Assembly: GCA_037783415.1 (NCBI GenBank)
Contig: JAZGTN010000094.1
Span: 3,720,001 to 3,784,000, forward strand
From: Leptasterias polaris
Taxonomy: Eukaryota; Echinodermata; Asteroidea; Forcipulatida; Asteriidae
Direction: 5' to 3'
DNA: 64,000 bases
How positions within the stretch are numbered: position 1 is the stretch's first letter; every line of letters starts with the position of its first letter. Positions 34,757-43,514 of this stretch are shown one piece after another. The notes under the pieces are model-generated. The model was not told the DNA's origin. It saw only the letters and a list, made by a program, of their open reading frames with translations, and searched no databases. Both the position numbers and the translations under genes were made by a program.

Positions 34757-36107
34757 CAGTGTTGTGACCAGAAGTTTTTAAGAGCCGGTTAATTTTCACA
34801 GAGGAGCGAGCTAAGCGAGGTACCGAGCGCTTGCGCGAGGCGTTCATCAGGGGTCCAAAGGGGGTGGCCCTGAAAATGTTTACATTTTACACCCTTAAAA
34901 ATACATATTTTATGGGTTCTAGACACTAACAACATACAATGTATTTTGCTGAATTAGAAGTACACATGTTGAGCCATATATCAAGTTCTTATACCCAGCC
35001 TGCTTATACCTCACAAATTCTAAAATCCTTCATATATCTGGAGCCGACAAGTGAAATGAGACGAGTGTCAAATTTAATCAAATGAAGTATTTGTTATTTA
35101 TTAAATGTAAGTTGTGTAAAATTCTTGCAACTTAATAAGGTAAGTTAGTATTAAGAAAACATAGAATGATCCAGGGATGTGATTCCTCCGGTTTTTGCCG
35201 GAAATTCTTTTTTTTTTTACCAAAAAGTCGACCCGTGTGAATCGTGTAAATCCAGTGAGAAAAATGGGGACAGAAGCTCGCGATACATTTGGTGTGCGAG
35301 CGCTGAACGCAGAAACCTTTGAAAATTGATGGACTTTTAACAAGTCTAATGTGCAGTGAGTCAAGTACCCAGTAGAAGTCAATGTGGTTTGCGCAGTTAC
35401 GCACGTACGGTCCAGACTAAAAAAATAATAATTATTGGATTGTGCACTGCTCGGAGATGTGCGCTTTCTTTCTTCATACTTCCGTAAGAAAATAATTTTC
35501 TTGTCTATATCTCCCTCGTGAACACATAAATGTGACAAAAATAATGAAGAAACAGTGGAGAACGATTTGTGAACAACTGGTATGGCGGAGCGGCGTGAAA
35601 CGAGGGTTTTAATGAGCGTCGTATCTGTCGTTCAATAACGACAAGAAAAATAACACCGCCGCGTGAACGACATTGTGTGCTCACAACTTGGTGAGTTAGA
35701 AAAAAATTAAACACATGCATCAAAAGGAGGAAGTCTGGCTACGTGTACTGATGCGTAACGTAGGTTTTTCTAATGCTTTACTCAAAGGATGCGGCAGCAA
35801 TCAGACGCTGTGAGAATATATTTTGTTCTGCTAACATGGAAAGGGGAAACATCGCTGCATCAAACAGTCAACTTGAAATAAAAATGACACAACAAGAAAT
35901 GATCAATCGCGATCGTCGAGGACAAGATTTAACAACACTTTTGATTTTGATAGTTTTCAGTTACGTAAGAAGAATTCCTTAGTTTTTAAGCGTATTTAGT
36001 AGCAAAAAGTACCGGTCGGCAATGTCGTAACATTGCTTGAGAGCCGGTCAGGATTTTTTTGAACTGGTTAGTGCCGACCAGCCCCGACCAGTGTAGTCAC
36101 AACACTG
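34757..36107. mobile_element. hAT-like non-autonomous transposon with perfect 8-bp target duplication
   Basis: The element starts CAGTGTTGTGACCAGAAG and ends with the inverted form CTTTAG-less ...GTGTAGTCACAACACTG, so the terminal CAGTGTTGTGAC is an inverted repeat. Subterminal agagccggttaa and gagccggtcagg are also mirrored. The 8-bp sequence ATTTAAAC lies immediately outside both ends (34749-34756 and 36108-36115), as expected for hAT transposition. The 1351-bp interior has only short frames (a 145-codon minus-strand frame at 35101-35538 with no recognised domain), so it lacks a transposase. Confidence 0.85.
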
Positions 36108-36229
36108 ATTTAAACCCGAGTTCCCAATCTTGCCCCTTTGGCTCTCTATAATCTTTGAGAGTATCTACATATAAGCCTTCGTTATGTGTACTTTGTATTG
36201 CTATAGTTATTATAGTGTACAGTATGTTT

Positions 36230-36494
36230 TTCTGGTGATGAAACCAAGGAATCCTTTATATAAGTGTCCTTGCCCTGTAATCCGTAATCCTGAAGGTACC
36301 TGTGCAGAGATGATGATGAGGAACTCTCTGCTTTAGACGTGGGAGGGAAAAAACCCAGCAGGGCTAGACCCATGCAACAGGCAGGGACTGAAAAGTCATT
36401 CCACATGCAGGCTTCCGGTCTGGGCGGGAATGGAACCGGGTTCCACTGAAGTGAAAGGCAGGGAAAGAAGCCACTAGGCCAAACTGATACCCTA
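36230..36494 (-). mobile_element. tRNA-derived SINE, another family
   Basis: On the minus strand it begins with A-box-like TTTGGCCTAGTGGCTTC and B-box-like CGGTTCCATTCCCGCC (36420-36490) in tRNA spacing. The body contains gatgatgatgagg (plus strand) and runs to about 36230. I saw no second full copy in the window. Confidence 0.5.
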
Positions 36495-37311
36495 AACTTA
36501 TTTGTAGCTTGCAGGTTGATGTGGTACACGCCAAAGAGGCTCTTTAAATGAATGAAGTATGAACGGATAGTAACAAAATGAACAAATAAAAACCACAAAT
36601 TATTTTCAAACTCGGAGGTAACTCTTGATGAACTTAAGACTGTCTCAATTTCTCTTTGAGTACAACCAACTGAAACACGGCCACATTATAATATCTTTTC
36701 GGATTTGCCAAATCAAACAAAAACCTATACATGACATATACATGTACATACATGAACTCATGAGCAAAACATCCCTTTAAAAAAACAATCAATTTTTTAC
36801 TTCAAAAAAGTAACCCTTTTATCTGATGAAATTTTCACAGATAGAGTGGTTAAGATGTGCTAATTGAGAAAGAAGGCGGTTGGAATGAAAACGCTCTTCC
36901 CAAATCCAATTATGTTTGAAACCTCAGAATTACAGTTGTGTAAACAAATAACACTGCCTGCACCAAACAAAAACAGAACATTGGAAACAAACTTATAATC
37001 ATGTTTGTTATCCGCTAAGGACAAGCGTGGCATTAACTAGGTTTCGACATGGTGGGATTTTGCCGTCTGCGGACAACAGCTGCAATGTTCCGCCAGATTA
37101 TGTGACTCAAATGTTATCAATTTCTCGGCACCACTCTTAATGAATATTTTGACACTTTCAATGCAGCGTCTCAGCGTGCGTGCAGTGGGGGAGATTAAAG
37201 GGGGAATGCCAGCATGGATGATCAGTCTTGTTCTATTTCTATTTCTATGATGGTAAAGCCTGTTCAGCATCTAGATGAGGCATTTTAGCGCATTGGATGC
37301 CGGACATACCG

Positions 37312-37545
37312 AGGCCAACCCCTTCTTGTAGCGATAAGTGTGTTCTGGGGTCTTTTATAGTTCTTAATACAACACACGGGACCTACGGCTTTACGGCCCA
37401 TCCCAAGGATGAAGCAATAATGGTCAAGTAAGTGTCTTTCTTAAGGACAAAAGTGTCAAGACCAGGACTCGAACCCACACTCTGCTGATCATAAACACCA
37501 GAGCTTGAGTTCGGTGCGCTTAACCGCTCGGCCACGACACGCCGT
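37312..37545 (-). mobile_element. tRNA-Leu-like SINE, copy 3
   Basis: The minus-strand head reads TGGCCGAGCGGTTAAGCGC, then gaactcaagctctggtg, then B-box GGGTTCGAGTCCTGG. The body contains a plus-strand stretch like other copies (tcttaaggacaaaagtgtca). Confidence 0.72.
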
Positions 37546-37619
37546 AAAATTTCACTTGCCAGGAAGAAAAGTTACCAGCCAATAAGCCACTTGTGTGTTA
37601 GATTTGAATGGTGTCTGGT

Positions 37620-37738
37620 ACAGCAGCTTGTTAGCTTTTTTAATCTTTGTATAATTATTTTTGTTATGCGCTTGTGTACATTTTATGGAATGGGCGCAAT
37701 ATAAATGAATAAATTATTATTATTATTATTGTTCGGTC
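37620..37738 (+). mobile_element. Retroposon 3' tail
   Basis: The block gggcgcaatataaatgaataa followed by attattattattatt matches the 3' ends of SINE or LINE copies in the window. Only the tail is recognisable. It abuts the DIRS element. Confidence 0.45.
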
Positions 37739-37774
37739 ACAAGTTAATTCCCACCCCACAGTAGTGTGGGCTGG

Positions 37775-37929
37775 GTCTACGAACGAATACTTACCTGTAG
37801 AGCGAATACTACAATTGCATTGTTCCCTATGCCGGCAGGCAAAAGGCTAAGAGTTTTACACACAATAGCGCCCTCTGGTGTCCGACCCCGACGCCCTGCG
37901 ACATGCGCACTACGTCAGCTTCCTCTTTT
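37775..37929. repeat. DIRS left inverted terminal repeat
   Basis: It is the reverse complement of 43360-43514. Both ITRs begin GTCTAC; the next seven bases differ completely (gaacgaa here, ttcactc at the other end), and 142 identical bases follow, starting tacttacctgtagagcgaat. An extra 26 bases (37749-37774), present only at this end, contain a small hairpin (CCCACAGTAGTGTGGG). Confidence 0.92.
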
Positions 37930-37992
37930 CTCGAGCGCTACTTGACGCGTAAGCACCCAAAGAATCGAGTATAGTGGGGAAGGAGGGAGGGT

Positions 37993-38093
37993 GCTCTACA
38001 GGTAAGTATTCGTTCGTAGACCCAGCCCACACTACTGTGGGGTGGGAGTCTACTTCACTCTACTTACCTGTAGAGCGAATACTACAATTGCAT
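37993..38093. repeat. DIRS internal complementary region
   Basis: These 101 bp are the reverse complement of the right end joined to the left end. Bases 37993-38048 are complementary to the left terminus (37749-37804, including the 26-base cap), and 38049-38093 are complementary to the right terminus (to 43514). In DIRS elements such a region is thought to template joining of the ends in the circular intermediate. Confidence 0.9.
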
Positions 38094-38169
38094 AGACTCG
38101 CACCGAATAGGCGGTGGGTATACGCGAACTATCGTATGTCTATACAGGGGCGTAGGACACAGGGCGTGC

Positions 38170-39150
38170 CTAAAAAGACCCCGTAAGCGCACCGTAGCTC
38201 ATGCGCAAAGTCAGGAGGGTATCACCGTTATGGGAGTAAAAACATAATGGGTACACCTCATTAGATTTTAAATGCACATAAAAATGTGTATGAGAAGTGA
38301 ACTCACCGGTAATAAATAATTGGTGGTCCGTACGGAGTGATCTCGTACGGTGTACATACCACTTCAGTGCCCGGACTGGGCACCAAAATTTGTCGTCTGA
38401 CTCGGACGAAAAGGACTTGATGTCCGGGACAAAAATGTCCGGAGGCGTAAAAGACGCCGACTGATTCTTTGTAAGGAAGCCGGCCGAAGGAATTAGGCGG
38501 ACACCGCCTGGCTCCCAACGGATGTGGCCCGCTTCTACTGACAGAGCGTGCAGTTCACTGCGCCGCCGGGATGTAGCAACCGCCAACAGGAATGAAACCT
38601 TAATGGATAGTTGCAATAGCGTGGAACAGTCCATTGGTTCGAAGGGGTGTTTTGCCAAAGTCGATAGAACGCTAAAGAGGTCCCAGGACGGAACTAGTTT
38701 GCGTACCGGGGGACGAGTGACGAACATCCCCTTGATCAGTTGGCTGATCGCCCGGTTATCCGAGACGGAAGAACCGTCTGGGAAGCCCATATGTATTGCG
38801 GCGACGGCCGACCGGTAATTTTTTACCGTGCCCGTCGAGAGGCCGCTGTCAAAAAGGTATAAGAGGAAATCCCCAACCTCCCCTACAGAAGTATTGGGGG
38901 GACGGAGGGATTTCCGTCTACACCATTTAAGGAAATGGCGTAGTCGGCTCTCATATACCTTTCTGGTGGAGGCTCGGCGCGAGTGAGCTGCGACAGTCGC
39001 AGCCCGTCGCGAAAGGCCTGCTGAGCGGAGGGATCTCGTGATAGTACCCAACAGGTCAGGTGAAGATCCCCCGGAGCCGAGTGAATCCTCCCCGAGCTGG
39101 GCTGATATAGGATATCCGCTCGCCTCGGTAGGATCACCGGGCGGTGAACC
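38170..39150 (-). CDS. DIRS tyrosine recombinase, C-terminally truncated
   Basis: The frame is open from 40860 to the stop at 38172-38170; only the part from about 39150 looks like recombinase. It has the N-terminal SAM-like region (TRKVYESRLRHFLKWCRR, then VGDFLLYLFDSGLSTGTVKN) and the catalytic domain through the first catalytic Arg (LAVATSRRRSELHALS, about 38540-38590) and the CPVRALKWYVHRT segment. The reading then changes character after HQLFITG. The HxxR motif and nucleophilic Tyr, expected about 70-100 residues later, are absent, and only about 75 bases remain before the internal complementary region. A donor-like G|GTGAGT lies at 38307/38306. Splicing to ttttag at 38170 would add only 13 codons. 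The frame is -1 to the RT frame with no nearby Met, so expression probably needs frameshifting or splicing. Confidence 0.8.
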   Translation of the reverse strand, partial: GSPPGDPTEASGYPISAQLGEDSLGSGGSSPDLLGTITRSLRSAGLSRRAATVAAHSRRASTRKVYESRLRHFLKWCRRKSLRPPNTSVGEVGDFLLYLFDSGLSTGTVKNYRSAVAAIHMGFPDGSSVSDNRAISQLIKGMFVTRPPVRKLVPSWDLFSVLSTLAKHPFEPMDCSTLLQLSIKVSFLLAVATSRRRSELHALSVEAGHIRWEPGGVRLIPSAGFLTKNQSASFTPPDIFVPDIKSFSSESDDKFWCPVRALKWYVHRTRSLRTDHQLFITGEFTSHTHFYVHLKSNEVYPLCFYSHNGDTLLTLRMSYGALTGSF

Positions 39151-41405
39151 AGGAGCCTGATGATCCGGGGAAACCACGGCTGGCGGGGCCAGAACGGGGC
39201 TATGAGGAGGACTCGGCAGTCCTCCTGCTCGATCTTGGTCAGCACCCGAGAAATGAGGGAGATGGGCGGGAACGCATAGGCCAATAGGCCGTCCCACTGC
39301 ACTGCCAGTGCGTCGATCTGCCACGCGTTGGGGTCTGGACCCCTTGCGCAGTAAACCGGCAGCTGGTTGTTCGCATGGGAGGCGAACAAGTCCACGTGGG
39401 GCCGGTCGATCAGTTGGAAGAGCGACCGGGCCACTTGCGGGAGCAGAGACCACTCCGTCGGGGCGATCCAGCCCCTGGAGAGAGCGTCGGCTGTGACGTT
39501 CTCTATGCCCGCGATGTGGACTGCCGACAGTGCTATCTCGTGGCGTATGCACCAAAGGACGAGGACCCACGTCAGTGCACACAGCCGGCCCGACCGAGTA
39601 CCCCCCTGGTGATTGATGTAAGCCACCACCGTGGCATTGTCGCATCTCACCAGGACCGCTCGTCCTTTGACGTCTGCTTGGAAATGTTGCAGTGCGTTGG
39701 AGACTGCCAACATTTCCAAGACGTTGATGTGGGACGACTGGTGTTCGGGACCCCATACACCTGCGACCTCTTTCGGGTGTAGGGTCGCCCCCCATCCGTG
39801 TAGCGACGCGTCGGTAGTGACTGTCACTAACGGACGGGGCGGGCGGAAGGCGCGGCCCTGCGCGATGTTCGCCTCGGCTAGCCACCAACGAAGGTGGGGG
39901 ACCAGCCATGGCGTAGTGGGCACCGGATGGTGGATAGGATGCCGGATGGGCTTGTAGACAGAGAGCAGGTGAAGCTGAATAGGCCTCATCCTCAGCCTGC
40001 AAAAGTCTACCAAATCCACCATGCTGGCCATAAGGCCCAACAGCCTGAGCCAGGCCAGAGCCGGAGCCACCACCGCTGGGAGGAAGAGGGAGACGCACTG
40101 TCGAAGGTTCGACAGACGGTCTTCCGAAGGGCGGGCCAGCCCCCTGCGAAGGTCGAGACACGCACCCAAAAAGGTGGGGACCTGCGAGGGGGTGGGGTGC
40201 GATTTCTCGGCGTTGATGATGAATCCGAGGTCGGAAGCTAGACGCCAGGTTAGCTGGAGCGCCGCTTCCGTTTCCTCCCGAGAACGGCCCACGACCAGCC
40301 AATCGTCGAGGTACATGAATAGCATGATGCCTCGCCTCCGCAGAGCCGCCCCGATCGACTTTGCGATCCGGGTGAAAACCCGCGGTGCGGTAGAAAGTCC
40401 GAACGGGAGCACCACAAATTCGTACAGGGTATCGTTGTACTGGAAACGTAAGAATTTGCGGTGCTCCGGCCTGATCGGTACGTGAAGATAAGCGTCCTTC
40501 AGGTCCAGACTTGCCGCCCACGCGGGTGTAATTATTGACCCCAGTATGGTCCTCAGCGTCTCCATACGGAAACGCTTCGGACGTATGAATTTGTTGAGGG
40601 GCTTTAGATTCAAAATCGGGCGCCAAACGCCAGCCTCCTTCTTGGGTGTCAAGAAGAAAACTGACATGAAGCCCGTCCGAGCCCCCGATCGGGGGACGAT
40701 CCGCACCGCCCGCTTCTGGAGGAGAGTGTTGATCTCCGCCTCGAGAGCGCGGCGCTTTGACATGTCGGACGGGACAGGTGTCGGCCGATTGAGCATGTCC
40801 GACGGGGGGGTTCTCGTAAACTCGAGCGCGTAACCGCGGCTGATCGTTTCGAGAACCCACCCGTCGGAGGTAACCTGGCCCCAGGACCCCATAAACTCCT
40901 GAATGCGGCCTCCCACGGGTCCGTCGGCGGGAGGTCGCCAGGAGGCCAGCCCATCACTTGCGCCACGCCCCCGTATATCGGGGGGTGGGCGCACGGAAAC
41001 CGCGGCCCGACTGGGCACGTTGTTGTCCGGGTTGGGGCTGCGTGAAGTGTGGGCCGGCGGTGTTATCGGTACGGCCACGAAAGCTTCCCCGGGTCGCCTT
41101 TTGCGGGCGGCGTCGTGGGATGGTAAAGGCCGTCTGCTTCCTCGCCCTACCCGCGGCTTTGGGGGCCGGGGGTTGAGGCTTCTTGAGGTTGATTTTATCC
41201 GTGGCCTTGAGGCGTTTAGCCTCGGCCTCCATGGATTCCTGGAACTGTCCCGCAAACAAATCCGGCCCTGAGAGTGGGAGATCATCGAGGCGCTTACGCG
41301 CCCCCGGTGATGGGAGAAACAGCGCATCGAGCACGTTGGCTCGGCGCGTTGTAGTCGCCAGGGTCGACACTCTGGTGAACTGGTCCAAGACGGACCGTAG
41401 ACCAT
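38883..41405 (-). CDS. DIRS reverse transcriptase-RNase H-methyltransferase-like polyprotein
   Basis: This 840-codon frame begins at an ATG (41405-41403) inside the gag frame; the true start may differ. Residues near 185-225 carry the DIRS-type EFMGSWGQVTSDGWVLETIS. The RT fingers and palm follow (WRPILNLKPLNKF, SLDLKDAYLHVPI, FVVLPFGLSTAPRVFT), with the catalytic FMYLDDWLV near residue 367. RNase H spans about 528-642, with TTDAS, an Asn-Val-Leu-Glu segment, RCDNATVVAYIN and ENVTADALSR as likely acidic-residue sites. A C-terminal segment (DLFASHANNQLPVYCARGPD to AYAFPPISLISRVL and LLIAPFWPRQPWFP, about 670-740) corresponds to the methyltransferase-like region of DIRS elements. The frame is +1 to gag and overlaps it by 452 bp. 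No stop or frameshift was seen. Confidence 0.92.
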   Translation of the reverse strand: MVYGPSWTSSPECRPWRLQRAEPTCSMRCFSHHRGRVSASMISHSQGRICLRDSSRNPWRPRLNASRPRIKSTSRSLNPRPPKPRVGRGSRRPLPSHDAARKRRPGEAFVAVPITPPAHTSRSPNPDNNVPSRAAVSVRPPPDIRGRGASDGLASWRPPADGPVGGRIQEFMGSWGQVTSDGWVLETISRGYALEFTRTPPSDMLNRPTPVPSDMSKRRALEAEINTLLQKRAVRIVPRSGARTGFMSVFFLTPKKEAGVWRPILNLKPLNKFIRPKRFRMETLRTILGSIITPAWAASLDLKDAYLHVPIRPEHRKFLRFQYNDTLYEFVVLPFGLSTAPRVFTRIAKSIGAALRRRGIMLFMYLDDWLVVGRSREETEAALQLTWRLASDLGFIINAEKSHPTPSQVPTFLGACLDLRRGLARPSEDRLSNLRQCVSLFLPAVVAPALAWLRLLGLMASMVDLVDFCRLRMRPIQLHLLSVYKPIRHPIHHPVPTTPWLVPHLRWWLAEANIAQGRAFRPPRPLVTVTTDASLHGWGATLHPKEVAGVWGPEHQSSHINVLEMLAVSNALQHFQADVKGRAVLVRCDNATVVAYINHQGGTRSGRLCALTWVLVLWCIRHEIALSAVHIAGIENVTADALSRGWIAPTEWSLLPQVARSLFQLIDRPHVDLFASHANNQLPVYCARGPDPNAWQIDALAVQWDGLLAYAFPPISLISRVLTKIEQEDCRVLLIAPFWPRQPWFPRIIRLLVHRPVILPRRADILYQPSSGRIHSAPGDLHLTCWVLSRDPSAQQAFRDGLRLSQLTRAEPPPERYMRADYAISLNGVDGNPSVPPILL

Positions 41406-43194
41406 TGTCCAGACAGTGGAGGGCAGCCACCATCATATCGGCTGGCACCACTGAATCTTCCTCACATCCCAGTGCCAGATACTCGGAGAGTAGCAGGAGG
41501 AAGGAGGTAGCACGCATGCCCATGCGTGCCGAACGGTCCATCTTCCGGGCGACGTCTTCCAACTTCCCGCGGGTCTTGTCCGCAAACGGGAGTTTGGAGG
41601 ACGCCGATCCTCTGTCGGCGGCTAATTTGTCGGTGGCCGAGTCCAGCAGGGCGGGGGTGGCAAAGTACTTTTTGTAATCCCGATCGGGGAAACGGTAGTA
41701 CGGCTCCATACGTTTGGAGAATGGGGCCCATGTTTTCGCACCCATCACCCCGTCCATTCGGTCAACACACACGCGATCCAAGGGCATCACAGGGAAGGCC
41801 TTGGGCGCTTCAGCCGGACCCGATCTCCTAATGAACGATTGATGTTCCGGAGGAGGGGGTTCGGGGTCAGCAGGGAGTTCGAGGACTCTTATCATGTCCC
41901 TCTGGACTAGACGCAGTTCGGTCTCGGAGATCGAAAGGCGCTGGACAGAGTGGACTAACTCGGCGTCTTCCTCGGCCGAGTTGGCCGAGTCAGGGGGCCG
42001 AGATGCCTCCGAACCATACACCGCTGGTGAGATGGCACCGTCACGGTGTTCCGATGAGCCGTGATCCGACTCAAAGGACGCCGACGGGTGCAGGCTGATG
42101 CCTGGCGGGGATGCTATCATGCGGGGGGCCGTGCGTGGCACTACCCGCTGGTCTGCAGTCACGCGCCCCTGGCCATGGTGACCGGCGGGCGGGGGCTGCC
42201 GGCCTGGGGGGGACTCCGGAGCACGGCTAGCCGTGTGTGGTAGGCTCCGTTGGCCCGGCGTCATCCAGCCGTGGCCATAGTGACTAAGGGGCACCTGTGA
42301 GGTGACCGAGTCAGGGGGGCCTTGTCCCCGGCCCGAAATTGAGGCGGCCAGAGTGTGAAAGGCCTCCAGAAAATCATCACGGGAGATCGGGTCCCCACCC
42401 CTGTTGCGTTTAGCACGGTGGGACCGTCCCGGGGACCCGCTCGAGCTCGAAGATGAACGACGAGAACGGCGGGCCTTTTTGCTCTTCTTTTTCTTGGAAG
42501 AGCGTCGGGTGGACTCCGAGGAAGCCTCAGAGGTCACCTGGGTCACGGGGATGCCCGAGCAGCGGGAAAAACCCGCTGTGGAGGGCTGGCTCCCGGGGAG
42601 TATCTCCCCAAGGGGGCCCCATGGGACCTGTTCCCCGTGCCCAATGGCCTGGGCGGCCGACAGTGCCCCAAGCCCGATGGCGTAGGCAGGCGCTGTGCGG
42701 TCGAGGCGGCCGTACAAGAGCCCGTCCCTAGGCACCGCGGAGTTCACGATGGCATCGGGAGGGTCTGGGCGCATTGAGCCGTGGAGGGGTATTATTCCCT
42801 CTGGCTGTAAATGCTCCAAAGAGGGGGCTTTTATAGCTCCGTGGTCAGTCATGGTGGGCTCTGCAACCGAGTCACGCTTGACTGACCGCCCTCTTTTGGG
42901 TACAGCCGCGGTATCCGACAACTTCTTTGTCTTAATACCGGGGCGTTTCCCCTTCGGTTGGGTGGACCCATTCACGCTGGTCGGAGACGATGGGGCCGCA
43001 AGGTCCCTCGCTCGGCCAATGGGTCCCTCAGCTCCGCCAGCCGGTAGTGGCTGGGGGAGCTGATCGGGGGATTGCAGCCGCGGTGACGACGTGTCGCCGG
43101 TGCAAATCCCCGAGGGCTCGGGCTGTCCCGGTGGAACGCAAGTCCCTCCGGTTCTGACACGCCCTGTCCTCCCCAACTTCTTAGAATTACTCAT
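40954..43194 (-). CDS. DIRS Gag-like protein
   Basis: This 746-codon frame starts from the ATG at 43194-43192 (MSNSKKLGRTGRV). The frame is open six codons further upstream without an ATG. The N-terminal half is Pro/Ser/Gly-rich with a very basic patch (KKKKSKKARRSRRSSSSSS, about 42430-42490) that could act as a nuclear signal or bind nucleic acid. The C-terminal third is more ordered, with VCVDRMDGVMGAKTWAPFSK, ARMGMRATSFLLLLSEYLAL and LDQFTRVSTLATTTRRANVL, and ends in an Arg/Gly/Pro-rich tail. Position, size and composition fit DIRS ORF1. No zinc knuckle was seen. Assignment rests mainly on location in an otherwise clear DIRS element. Confidence 0.82.
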   Translation of the reverse strand: MSNSKKLGRTGRVRTGGTCVPPGQPEPSGICTGDTSSPRLQSPDQLPQPLPAGGAEGPIGRARDLAAPSSPTSVNGSTQPKGKRPGIKTKKLSDTAAVPKRGRSVKRDSVAEPTMTDHGAIKAPSLEHLQPEGIIPLHGSMRPDPPDAIVNSAVPRDGLLYGRLDRTAPAYAIGLGALSAAQAIGHGEQVPWGPLGEILPGSQPSTAGFSRCSGIPVTQVTSEASSESTRRSSKKKKSKKARRSRRSSSSSSGSPGRSHRAKRNRGGDPISRDDFLEAFHTLAASISGRGQGPPDSVTSQVPLSHYGHGWMTPGQRSLPHTASRAPESPPGRQPPPAGHHGQGRVTADQRVVPRTAPRMIASPPGISLHPSASFESDHGSSEHRDGAISPAVYGSEASRPPDSANSAEEDAELVHSVQRLSISETELRLVQRDMIRVLELPADPEPPPPEHQSFIRRSGPAEAPKAFPVMPLDRVCVDRMDGVMGAKTWAPFSKRMEPYYRFPDRDYKKYFATPALLDSATDKLAADRGSASSKLPFADKTRGKLEDVARKMDRSARMGMRATSFLLLLSEYLALGCEEDSVVPADMMVAALHCLDNGLRSVLDQFTRVSTLATTTRRANVLDALFLPSPGARKRLDDLPLSGPDLFAGQFQESMEAEAKRLKATDKINLKKPQPPAPKAAGRARKQTAFTIPRRRPQKATRGSFRGRTDNTAGPHFTQPQPGQQRAQSGRGFRAPTPRYTGAWRK

Positions 43195-43359
43195 TCTACA
43201 CTCACTACACAACTACACACAACTCTACAAACTGTAGTTTAACTATATTTTATTTGAAACAAGCTTTCTCGAAGCAGTAAGCACGTAAATTTAATGAAAT
43301 TTAATGAAATTTCTTTACGTGGCTTAAACTCACATGTAACCTGTGCCTGCGCTAAGAGA

Positions 43360-43514
43360 AAAAGAGGAAGCTGACGTAGTGCGCATGTCGCAGGGCGTCG
43401 GGGTCGGACACCAGAGGGCGCTATTGTGTGTAAAACTCTTAGCCTTTTGCCTGCCGGCATAGGGAACAATGCAATTGTAGTATTCGCTCTACAGGTAAGT
43501 AGAGTGAAGTAGAC
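43360..43514. repeat. DIRS right inverted terminal repeat
   Basis: It is the reverse complement of 37775-37929, except for a block of seven bases near the outer end. It precedes gag in the sense orientation and is the likely place for transcription initiation, though I see no clear TATA box. Confidence 0.92.

Larger units (their letters stand above)
37749..43514 (-). mobile_element. DIRS-type tyrosine-recombinase retrotransposon
   Basis: This element of about 5.77 kb, with its sense strand on minus, has inverted terminal repeats, an internal complementary region near its 3' end, and Gag, RT-RNase H-MT and tyrosine recombinase frames in that order. DIRS elements replicate through RNA, probably via a circular DNA, and insert with a recombinase rather than an integrase, so no target duplication is expected and none was seen. 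The ITR cores are identical over 142 bp and the three frames are open, which suggests a young copy. The 3' end of the recombinase frame is missing. It lies in the presumed first intron of JPH in the same orientation as the gene. The outer limits were set from the exact match between the internal region and the two ends. Confidence 0.93.

Noticed and set aside
35101..35538. A 145-codon minus-strand frame inside the hAT-like element as a transposase remnant.
   Set aside because: I could not recognise a BED finger, a dimerisation domain or catalytic residues.
39375..40485. Several plus-strand open frames of 80-154 codons across the DIRS element.
   Set aside because: They are shadows of the GC-rich RT and gag frames on the minus strand and carry no recognisable motif.
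39150..40860. The upstream 570 codons of the recombinase frame as a separate protein.
   Set aside because: This part overlaps RT-RNase H entirely and reads as low-complexity Arg/Pro/Gly/Ser sequence, so it is most likely only an open alternative frame.
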